A stretch of 64,000 nucleotides of DNA from Lepiota brunneoincarnata (Eukaryota > Basidiomycota > Agaricomycetes > Agaricales > Agaricaceae), in the NCBI GenBank assembly GCA_023014365.1, contig JAEBUN010000003.1:2728001-2792000 (forward strand). The letters run 5' to 3'. The translations under genes and the position numbers were made by a program. Each line of letters opens with the position of its first letter. Positions within the stretch are counted from its first letter, which is position 1. This document shows positions 55,701 through 64,000 of the stretch, piece after piece. The notes below the pieces were generated by a model, which was not told the DNA's origin, did not search any database, and saw nothing but the letters and a program-made list of their open reading frames with translations.

Positions 55701-58092
55701 AGATGGTCGGCCATTTTGACCGCCTAAACCGTCCGAGACGTGACCAATGCGTGATTTTCAGGTCCCTCATACGGTGTAAAAGAACATCGAGGGAGACTCC
55801 AAGGAATTCGTGACCAACGATGACATCAGGATCCATCTTGTAGATTTCCTCTGCAATAGCATAAGCATTGCTCCTCAAGCGCTAGTGCGATAACCCACGA
55901 ATCAACTGATTGAGCAGCATTGTCTCATTAATAACAGCAGGAAATAGCGCCCTTTCCATTTGCTCTGGCCCGGGCTTCAAAGTTTGGTGGGAATCTATCC
56001 AGCGGTCGAACAAACGTTTGAACTCGACAAGGAAGTTTATCGGGTGGTGTAGGGTCGTCGATTTGTACTGGATAAACGTAAGCTCCGGTTCGATTTGGAG
56101 AAAATGTACTCACGATTTTGCCATGTTCGGCTGCTCGCACAGACAATCTCCCTCCTATTGTCGTGGTGATTCACAATGGAACGGATACTTCAGACTCATA
56201 ACAGTAAGGGGTGGGGTGTCCCTAGGCGTATTGGGCTCTGTTTCTGATACTGGGTTGATATCCTTCGGATCAGAAACCGTTATCTCGAGTTTGCACCAGG
56301 ATACCTAGATTGCTTCATTGGGCCTCAGGATAGAGTTACTCAAGATCCCAGCACGTACGCCCTTCTGATCAATGACGGGTTTCTTGACTTGCAGCCAACA
56401 GGGACCCATGATCTTCCGCTTCAAGACAAGGAGTTCGAATGCACTTGCGTTTGTGCCAAATATTCGGGCAATATTTGGACTCTCGGCCTTCATAGGCACC
56501 TGGGGCTCTGCACTCATTTTGTTAGTTGATCCTCCTTATTACACAAGTCGAACTCACCGTGAAATCCATATACGACCTTTAACCACTGAGTCTCCTCACG
56601 AGGAATATCCTTTTCGCCAAAGGCATATTTCCTCTTGACGAATTTTGCCTTCCATGATTTGATCCCTATTTCCTTTCTAATGAGCTCAAAGTCGGCATAA
56701 ACATCCTGCAAGGTCGGGACAATATCTGTATCGCAGAAATCTCCATCCTCGTCCTGTTCAACACGCTTTTCTCGAGGCAGGCAGAAGAGGCTGCGTTGTA
56801 GGTTCTCGACCGTAACGCAGCACGAGATCCACGCGCCCGACTTTTTATCCCTCAATTTCCCAATGAAATACAGCTTTCCATCAAGCTCCAGGCAGTCGAT
56901 CCAGAAGAATCTGAAAGAGCCATCTTCTTCCAGAGCCGCGATATCTACAGAATTCGAAGAGTGGGATGTAGCGACGGGACCGAGGGTGTCCTGAGGCTCG
57001 ACGTTCAGGGAATCGTACACTGATAGCCACGATGGCTTCGTGTTCTCCTCGGGCTTGACGGTGCTCTTACTCGGTTTGTCTTTGGAAACCCCCAAGGCTT
57101 TGGTTATCACCGGTTTGTGCTCTACTTTCGGGGCGAGTTCATCAATGTCGTCGTCAATATCCATCGGCGCATCGAAATCAATGTCATCAAAGAAGGAGGA
57201 GTCGAAATCGGAGCTGCTGTGGACGTCGAGTTCCGCGAGTTGTTCGGTGGCAGGGGTAAGAGAGCCATCGTCGACCTTTATCCTCTTCTTCGGGCTCAAT
57301 AGCCCATCGTCGCTTGGGAAGTGAGTATCTTCGGGCGGTCCATCTGAGGACAAGTCAACATAGGTCTTCTTCCTATAAGACCTGAAATTTGACGTTGCAG
57401 GCGATGAGGCATCCTCATCTGAGTCGTAACTTTGGACTGGCTTTCGTTTACGAGACTTGGGGACTTCGACTTTAGTCGGTGCTCGATCCAGCTCTTCCGA
57501 GAAGAGATGACATAAAGTCCTTTTCCTGCTCGGCGGATACAACTGGACGATATGCACTGATCGAAGGGGCACTCGGCGCTGGAGGGGGTTTTGGTCGTGT
57601 TTTCGGTTTCGCGGACTGCTCCTGCCCTTTCTTCTTGGCTGATGACACCGCGTCAGCTGGGAGAAGCCTGTCATATACCATGAAAAACGCACACTTCTTG
57701 GCCGTCCTGACTTCCTCCTCCGACTCGTCCTCGTTACCATCTATCCAATCATCCATCCCATTATCCATGTATCCCTCCGCCCCATCATCAATCACAAAGT
57801 CGTCTTTCTGCAACCTTCCTCTGACAATGCTCTTGTACTGATCCTCCGTCACTTCATCATAGATCGTCGCGTCTTCTTCCTACACAGCACACCTCAGTTG
57901 TGTGGGGCGCCATTAAGCGCGCGGCGTGTGCCACTTACCTTTCAGAGTCCGCTTTCCTCCTTCCCTGGCGCGTTTGTACTCTGAAAGTTTGTCGAGTTTG
58001 GATTTAACAGCCTCGTCGTGATCGGTCCGCCATTTTGTCTGTCGCCGTCGCTGGGCGCGTAGAATGAGGGCCTCTGCAAAGTTGACGCGGCC
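52792..58092 (-). CDS. POL1: DNA polymerase alpha catalytic subunit (family B)
   Basis: Multi-exon minus-strand gene. In order: an acidic N-terminus ([28 protein letters not shown]); a long Ser/Asp-rich linker (about 57,500-56,950); the inactive exonuclease-like domain ([10 protein letters not shown] near 55,830); polymerase motifs [14 protein letters not shown] (near 55,050-55,000), [12 protein letters not shown] (near 54,740-54,710) and [12 protein letters not shown] (near 54,540-54,505); and a C-terminal zinc-binding region (CPGC, CDDPTC, GCRG; 53,390-53,150). The last exons, 52,792-52,925 and the one ending near 52,989, finish [10 protein letters not shown]. It forms the polymerase-primase that starts DNA synthesis at origins and Okazaki fragments. 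The first coding exon is unsettled: the open frame at 57,948-58,092 has no ATG. Confidence 0.93.
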
Positions 58093-58762
58093 CACGTGAC
58101 CCCCGATTTCCTAATGATGCTGCTATTTTTGGAATCATTCGCTCGTGTTCATATTCCTTAATGCTAGTTGTTCAGTAGTTTGCGGGGCTGAATCGTTGAA
58201 CTACTGTATCAGATAAGGACGTATCAGTTTGCCACAAGTCACAACCCCCCCCCCAACCTCAATTGGGGGGCTTTAAAACCAAATGCTGATGTAAAGAACT
58301 GGCACAGGGGCTCATCATTGACCGGACTTGCACAGGCAAGAAGTGTCAACGAGTGCAACCATTCACGTGCACTCAACAGACCAGGGGGACTGGATATCAA
58401 TCAAACATCGCATTGGGCTGTTTTGGCGTCGGCCAACAATACGCCCACTGCATGAATTGCGGGAAGCACTACTCAGGCCAACGGCAGCCTGAAACTTGGT
58501 TGTAGTTGCACAAACAAAACCAAGGCTATATGCAGGCGTGGTAGGGGGGTTAAGGAGAATGCAGGGACAGGGAAAACGGATGATTGCCTACGAATAAGAA
58601 GCACAGAACTAATAATGCTGCTACCCTTGCTCACCGCTGTTAGATGCGCTTGCTACGATACTCAATGTCCACTTCACCATCCATGACCTTTAAGCGTGCA
58701 AGTCTCATGATATTAAGCAGTAAAGTTACTCATAATCCAGAACAAACTAATAATCAGACCAT
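58093..58762. other. Intergenic between POL1 and the hydrophobin
   Basis: No gene seen. A C-run/G-run hairpin (CCCCCC ... GGGGGG) lies near 58,246-58,270. Confidence 0.5.
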
Positions 58763-59217
58763 CTAAGCGTTGGCAGCAACGGGAGTGCAACCAACGACAA
58801 CAGCGCCGTCTGAAGAGAATAATCAGTAAACCCAAAAAGGCCAGAAAGCCAAATCCAAGAGAAAATCTTACTGAAGTTGTTACCAGTGCAGCAAGCGGGT
58901 TGAACATTGCTATAAAGAAATTAGTCCAACGCCAACGACCGCCTCGTACAAAAAAAAACTCACCAAGAGTTAGAGTTGAGACCAATAACAGGGGTGGGGT
59001 TGCAAGTGGGGCCGACGAGGGCGGTAACATCACCCAAAGCAACGTTCGCGAGACCGAGGGCCTTGGTAGCCTCGGCGGATTTGGCCTCCTGGAGAGAGTT
59101 GCAGCAGTAATGCTTGCCGACGTTGCAAGAGTTGGTGGTCTGGGCACCTGGGGGATAGTAGCCACCGGCGACGGCGACGGAGACGAGGGTGGCAATGGCA
59201 GAGATCCTGGTGAGCAT
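58763..59217 (-). CDS. Class I hydrophobin
   Basis: Three exons (58,964-59,217; 58,872-58,909; 58,763-58,809) with 54- and 62-bp introns give 112 residues. A signal peptide (MLTRISAIATLVSVAVAGG) precedes eight cysteines spaced C-x6-CC-x32-C-x12-C-x5-CC-x12-C, the class I pattern of Agaricomycetes. The protein ends CTPVAANA. Hydrophobins are secreted and self-assemble into amphipathic films on hyphae and fruiting bodies. It lies alone here; no hydrophobin cluster is visible. Confidence 0.95.
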
Positions 59218-59803
59218 TTTGAATAGGTAGACGAAGAGGAGAAAGGTTTTGCGAGTACGAGAGAAGTGATAAAGCGCGTTCGAGTGGTCGAAGTAACTGA
59301 AGATTAGAAGGAGCAAGGTGGGGGTTTTATAGACTGGATGAGGCTTCAGGTTTGCCTGAGAGTGAGAGTCGAACGAGACCTTTTCTTTATTCAAGCTCAC
59401 CGTGGATGTTCGTTACATTACGTGACGGAGGATGCAATGAAACTAGTAATATGTTAATTGATCAAATAAAAGAATAAATGGCGGCAAACAATTCCCGCGC
59501 GTTAGGTGAAAGAGAACGGGTTTGGTGCGTTCCCGAGCTGGTGTTAACCTAGTTGCGAGGCATGTTTAGGCGTATCAATCGCTAATAAGAAATTCGACGG
59601 AATTATATATTCATCGCGTCACGGTCGTCAGGCGTTTGGAACTGGGAGCTGGGAGTTTTTGAGGTGGTGACCGCCATGAATTGATATGTTCTTCAGTGAG
59701 ACTTTGTGGATGAACGACACGGCGTGAGAGATGTTGCACGTGTTCCGGTATATGGGCTATGAAGTGATCCGTAAATTCCGTGCATAACCTCTCATCGTCG
59801 TTC
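59218..59803. other. Intergenic, divergent promoters
   Basis: Separates the hydrophobin (minus) from the flavin-reductase-like gene (plus). No TATA box is certain. Confidence 0.45.
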
Positions 59804-60664
59804 ATGGTCCTTTGCCGATCTCACCCTTATTTAATTGCACGTTGCTATTCCCATGCAGCTGTCCTCACAAAGTCACAGATACAACAAACACATCCGCAGC
59901 AATCCCCACAATCCCAAAGATGCATCCGTGAGCAACTCCGCGAACTCCTCCGAGAGACCGCACAACCCGTCGCAGTCGTCACCGCGTTCATGCCCCAAAC
60001 CTCACCATCTCCAGAGCCACCACAATCAGGCCCAAGGCCCATCTACCACGGCGCAACCCTCTCCTCATTCACATCCATTGCAATGGACCCCTTCCCACTC
60101 ATCACTTTTGCCCTCCGTTTACCCTCCCGCATGGCTGCATCCCTCAACGCAGCCGCATCGCCCACCAACCACACGCCACGTTCCCCCTCCGCCGCTGCTC
60201 ACATGGTCATCAACATCCTTGCTTCCACCCAAGCAAAACAAGCACATGTATTCTCCCGTCCCGATCTCTTCCCCCGCCCCTTCTCAGACGCGAGTATCCC
60301 CTACTCACTCTCACAGGACGGTCTCCCCGTCCTCGATGGCTCCCTTGGTGCCATGTCATGTCGCCTCGTCGGCCGAGGCTTGCCGCTGCATGATTTGGAC
60401 TTTCTGACAGAGCACGGGGGCGGACCGGAGTTCGATAGCGGCATTGCCGCACACTGGCAAGGGCGCGACGCGAGGGAAGGGAAACGACCAGTACCGCTTG
60501 CAGAGGGCGCTGTTGCGTCAGAGCTATTCATCGCACAGGTGGCGCGTATCGAATCCCTAGGGTGGCGGGATGCACAGGTGGACGACGACGCCCCTCGGAT
60601 ATCGCCCCTCCTCTATCACAGAAAAAAATTTACAAGTTGTAATCCTTCAGAGCAACTATCCTGA
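59804..60664 (+). CDS. Flavin-reductase-like (FMN-binding split barrel) protein
   Basis: A single-exon frame from ATG 59,804 (the 8 codons before it start with GTG and were excluded) gives 286 residues. The basic N-terminus (RSHPYLIARCYSHAAVL) resembles a mitochondrial presequence. The domain shows REQLRELLRETAQPVAVVTA, YHGATLSSFTSIAMDPFPLI, FALRLPSRMAASL, MVINILASTQ and GLPVLDGSLGAMSCRLV, as in flavin reductase-like split barrels that bind FMN or FAD. It ends LLYHRKKF plus a short tail. The substrate is unknown. Confidence 0.8.
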   Translation: MVLCRSHPYLIARCYSHAAVLTKSQIQQTHPQQSPQSQRCIREQLRELLRETAQPVAVVTAFMPQTSPSPEPPQSGPRPIYHGATLSSFTSIAMDPFPLITFALRLPSRMAASLNAAASPTNHTPRSPSAAAHMVINILASTQAKQAHVFSRPDLFPRPFSDASIPYSLSQDGLPVLDGSLGAMSCRLVGRGLPLHDLDFLTEHGGGPEFDSGIAAHWQGRDAREGKRPVPLAEGAVASELFIAQVARIESLGWRDAQVDDDAPRISPLLYHRKKFTSCNPSEQLS

Positions 60665-60801
60665 TCGAATACTTTATTTTCGTCATCTTGAGAACTAGAT
60701 CATCCTGTTGCGGACCACCGCTGGACTCAATTCCAACAAGCGACCGCCCTCTACAAATCCCCTATCGACCCGCTCGTCTCTTCCTAATCCTCAGCGTCGC
60801 G

Positions 60802-61656
60802 ATGAGTCCGGTCGATACCAAGCGCAGGAGGTCGACCATAAGCCACTACCTTTCTTCTATCCAGGATAATGTCCACAAGCCCCGGAAAAGGGCGCAGTCA
60901 CTCTGCCCACAACCCACGAGAATCAGCTCCATCCTCCAAAGCAACACCCATTCAATGTACGACCCACGAACCCTCGACAGAAAAAGTCTCCTCAAGCTTA
61001 GCATCTCCGCCCCACTACCCGAAATTCTGTCTTCGCCAAGCAGAAGTCGCGACGGTGGTGGTGGTGATGCCCCTTCCTCTTCTTTTCCTTCTCTCCGGAC
61101 ATCTTTTATCGATGCTCGCCCGCGCGAGGAATCACCAAACTCAACGCGTACCCCAAGGAGATTACAGTTTGTCGAGCCTGCGCCGTCCAGAACACCGAGC
61201 AAATCCGCCCGAAGGGGAGATACGCACTGCAATCGTGCTCCCACGCGAACTCGAACCGTGGCACGACTATCGAGATCCACAGGCCAGCTGTATTACATCG
61301 AAGAACCAATACCCACATTCCTAACACCTACCACCACATGCTTTTCCCCACCGCCACCCTCTTTTTGGAGCTCCCAGCGCTCTTCTAGACTGGCATCGCA
61401 CCGGACGGGATTCTGTCAGTGTTCACATCCATTATGTATCAACAACCGACGAGGATGTTTAACGGGGGAAAGGGAAGCCACGCGGTCGGGACCCAGTGAA
61501 TTATATACCTCGCCTCCAGAGAAGATTTATGCGCATTGGGCTGCGTTTGCGCTTGGCATGAGGTTCAGGATGTTGAAAGCGCAGGACAGGGTTAAGGGTG
61601 GTGTGGCATGGATGGAGGGTGTGGTTGAGCGGGTTAGGACGGGGAGGGGACGATGA
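60802..61656 (+). CDS. Basic Ser/Pro/Arg-rich protein, unrecognised
   Basis: A frame of 284 codons from ATG 60,802, rich in Ser, Arg and Pro over the first 200 residues with RRR and SRS patches, so probably disordered. The C-terminus is ordered and conserved (ELYTSPPEKIYAHWAAFALG...VAWMEGVVERVR), as shown by the paralogous fragment at 49,735-49,917. No known domain was recognised. The fragment suggests the C-terminal module is the functional core. Confidence 0.55.
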   Translation: MSPVDTKRRRSTISHYLSSIQDNVHKPRKRAQSLCPQPTRISSILQSNTHSMYDPRTLDRKSLLKLSISAPLPEILSSPSRSRDGGGGDAPSSSFPSLRTSFIDARPREESPNSTRTPRRLQFVEPAPSRTPSKSARRGDTHCNRAPTRTRTVARLSRSTGQLYYIEEPIPTFLTPTTTCFSPPPPSFWSSQRSSRLASHRTGFCQCSHPLCINNRRGCLTGEREATRSGPSELYTSPPEKIYAHWAAFALGMRFRMLKAQDRVKGGVAWMEGVVERVRTGRGR

Positions 61657-62190
61657 TGGACTGTATTTCTTTACTTGAGAGGAGTGAAGATGAGTTTCTT
61701 GAGCCATAGGATTCTTTTGTTAGCAAGCCTACTATCATCAGCGCGTACATAACCCCTTGCAGCGGTTCGAAAATTTTATAGCGTCAGCCCCTAAGCCCAT
61801 TAGCAAGGCACTGGAAATCCCTGCGCCAGGTGGGATGATAACCGGTCTTTGACACAAAGAATTTATTACACTGCTGTACCTTCGCTACTCGAAACTAGTT
61901 AAAGGGTCTTCCTACAGCTTTTTAAAGTCCCAACCACACAACGAGTCCCTCGTAGCTCCCACTCAGTCTGACCCTTCCTCTTTAAATTTCCCATCAACTA
62001 GTTCCTCCTTCTCTTATTCTACCCTCCGGCCTCCTACTAATAGTAACCTTTATTCCCCAATTACACTCATTCTTGGCTAGGAGCCCCAAGAATCTAATCA
62101 AGCCCTCGTCATTTGCCTTGTCTTCGGTATGACTGCGACTGCAATGTATTGTCAACGTCATCACAAATGGATCGAGCTTAACTAGGTATA
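61460..62190 (+). repeat. Segmental duplication, copy 2
   Basis: Same order as 49,748-50,690: the end of the SPPEKIY gene, the CCCCTTGCAGCGGTT block at about 61,752, then the small membrane-protein relic. Confidence 0.75.
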
Positions 62191-62559
62191 CCGGGGTTCA
62201 TCATAGCAGCCGTGTTTATTCTGCATCTCTGCTGTGGCAAAAGGACTAAGAGATGCAAGCATGGCCAAAAAATCGCCGAAGGGTTGGCGGATGTAGCTGG
62301 TGCCTTGCCAGATATTGACGGTGGAGGTGGTGGTGGGCCTGAACAACAAAACCTGCTGGACAATTTGCTCTTTCATCATGATAGCCACATACCCACAACT
62401 TCACGCACACCCTTCACCTTCTTGTACTGTCACACCACCAGTCACCCCAGCAGCATGCCAAGCCCCGCCACACCCTATTTCCACACCAGGCGTGTTCAAC
62501 AGCTGTTCCGCTGCTCTAGGTATGAAAGGTCATGGCTAGATACTCATAGCTGGAGTTGA
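61951..62559 (+). pseudogene. Relic of the small membrane protein (copy 2)
   Basis: Homologous to 50,440-50,795. The start codon reads GTA and a TAG interrupts the proline-rich segment. The intron equivalent (GTATGA...TAG) is preserved, and the exon after it stays open: a membrane helix (FIIAAVFILHLCC), a Lys/Arg-rich region, ADVAGALPDIDGGGGGG, then unrelated sequence to 62,559. Its intact second exon shows the frame that copy 1 lost. Confidence 0.55.
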
Positions 62560-63044
62560 CTTTTGCCAGGGGGCAATCAACATCTGAAAGCGCCTTGTGT
62601 GCCTGAGAAAAAAAAGTTATTACTATGATAAGCAGTGGGAGGAGAAAGGAAGCAACATGCTCACCACTCGTGTCAATTCAATCAAGTGTTGCAAAACCTC
62701 CATGATCTCAAGGTTCACCATGCCATATTTTACTTTATCTGGAGTTTCGCATTGCATCGTGACAAGGTAGGGTCTTCCTTAGTGGTGTAATGAGTGCTGG
62801 CTGCATGGGCAGCAGGTTTAGGGGAGGTGGACTTGAAGAAATAGTTTTCCAACACCGATTGGATTTCCTGGCTATACTTCTTGAATTGAGGCTTGGACCA
62901 ACCTAGGGGGTCCCACCAAAGATTTATTGTGAGTCAATTAGGACAGTGAAAGATGTACTGACACATGTGCATCATCCCACACAAGCTAGATACCACCCTC
63001 ACAATATTGACACCATATCCACTTAAGGCTTTGAACAAATCCGC
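62560..63044. other. No recognised gene
   Basis: About 480 bp without a supported feature, up to LTR A copy 4. Confidence 0.4.
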
Positions 63045-64000
63045 TGAAAAGGTAGAAATGTTTGTGGGTTCTAATATAGATAGAGGGCTCATTTTCACTA
63101 AGCTTAGCCAAAATTCGATAAACTTAAGCTAATACCAGTGGTATAAGATAGATAATGAACAGTTTTGTCTTTTGGGGTGTTCTGGGGGTGTGTTCTGACA
63201 GCGAGATTCAAGAGAGTAGTGTTTTAAAGGTTAATGAACAGCCATTGAAGTTATCTTAGCTGTATGCTGCAACAATGAAAGGACAATCCCTGTTAATTCA
63301 AAGCACAAGGTCTCTAGTCTCTGGTCTCTGGTCTCTGACTTTTGTTCTCTATCTCTGTCTCTAGCACTCTAGAACTCTAAACTCTGAACTCTGTTCTCTG
63401 TCTCTGTCTCTGGGTTGGTTGACAACCAAAGAAATCACACTTAATGACACACACTAAATAGCCCTCTGAAACCATTCTTGATCATGGCTTGCAGACTTGC
63501 ATGTGGAAGTGGGGGTGAGACCTCTTGCTTCTCCACAAACAAGTGTGACCATATTTATATTGTTTAGATACATATGAGAGATAGTAAATATGAAATAGAA
63601 AACAATAAGCTTAATTGTTACAGGTACTGCAGAATATTTTGGAAGGTTTGGCAGCATTTCTACCTTGCCTTGGGTTATGGGTTTCTCTCTGATTGACAAA
63701 TGGCAATCCAGCCAGACATGTTCTGTGCTTGTCTGCATTATTCTGCATCCACGTGGGCGCATTAAGCCTCTGGATCAATTATGATTGGCATGTATAGCAT
63801 ATGGACAATCCCTTGATCTGTTGTAATTAATCTCAGTTAGGCAATATGCTGAGGTGCCGGGACCCACAAAGCACTTGTTAATCATGAGTCTTTGATATTT
63901 CTAGGGTTTTGGGCATCAGGTGTTGCCTCCCGAGCATTGGATGTTCCATTCTGTGGTCTGGTCATCATTATTGGGCTCACTATAGGTGTGATACACCTGC
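63045..64000 (-). repeat. LTR family A, copy 4, cut by the window end
   Basis: Begins TGAAAAGGTAG and matches copies 2 and 3 throughout. CT-rich simple repeats at about 63,311-63,412; TAAGCTTA at 63,099 and 63,606. A conserved frame (63,454-63,762, minus) corresponds to 6509-6811 of copy 1. Confidence 0.87.

Noticed and set aside
57913..58095. Start codon at 58,095 for POL1
   Set aside because: The codon there is GTG, not ATG; a eukaryotic gene should not start on it without further evidence.
59780..59803. Eight extra N-terminal codons for the flavin-reductase-like protein
   Set aside because: They begin at GTG; the first ATG is at 59,804.
59611..59805. Small minus-strand gene divergent from the flavin-reductase gene, starting on the overlapping CATGG
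   Set aside because: Only 64 codons, no recognised domain, and its start overlaps a better supported gene's start.

Overview
The window reads as nuclear DNA of a filamentous basidiomycete, most likely an Agaricomycete. The evidence is short introns of about 50-65 bp, a class I hydrophobin with C-x6-CC-x32-C-x12-C-x5-CC-x12-C spacing, several F-box genes and F-box remnants, a TKL-like kinase relic, and Ty3/gypsy, Ty1/copia and hAT elements. No rRNA, tRNA or CRISPR was supported. Functional names come from motifs read by eye; no database was searched.

Region 1 (1-34,500) is transposon-rich. It opens inside a decayed Ty3/gypsy element (pol 1-3410, polypurine tract 5919-5927, 3' LTR 5928-7229). 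A spliced gene appears to lie antisense between pol and the LTR. The same 1.2-1.3 kb LTR recurs in reverse at 9266-11284, 19,300-20,532 and 63,045 to the window end. The copy at 9266 carries a nested 711-bp element (B1). A second B copy (11,320-13,907) is itself split by a 1,872-bp TG...CA unit with a 4-bp target duplication. At 14,921-16,818 a small LTR-flanked element encodes a KH-domain protein and interrupts an F-box-like gene. At 27,578-34,476 lies a nearly intact copia element (LTRs one substitution apart in 346 bp) hit twice by the same 950-bp hAT derivative, with 8-bp duplications. Removing one hAT copy restores the copia frame exactly.

Region 2 (35,800-64,000) is mostly host genes. 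On the minus strand are a GH89 alpha-N-acetylglucosaminidase, a TLC-domain membrane protein, two tandem aquaglyceroporins (the second frameshifted), DNA polymerase alpha (POL1) and a hydrophobin. On the plus strand are an F-box protein, a flavin-reductase-like protein and an unrecognised basic protein. A segmental duplication links 49.7-50.7 kb with 61.5-62.2 kb.

Three signals stand out. The palindrome TAAGCTTA occurs 17 times in the gypsy element (about 0.1 expected) and I found it nowhere outside that family. Nearly all differences between paired repeat ends are CpG transitions, which points to methylation-driven decay. The KH-coding element is an unusual non-autonomous design whose TATA-like box sits at the very edge of its LTR.
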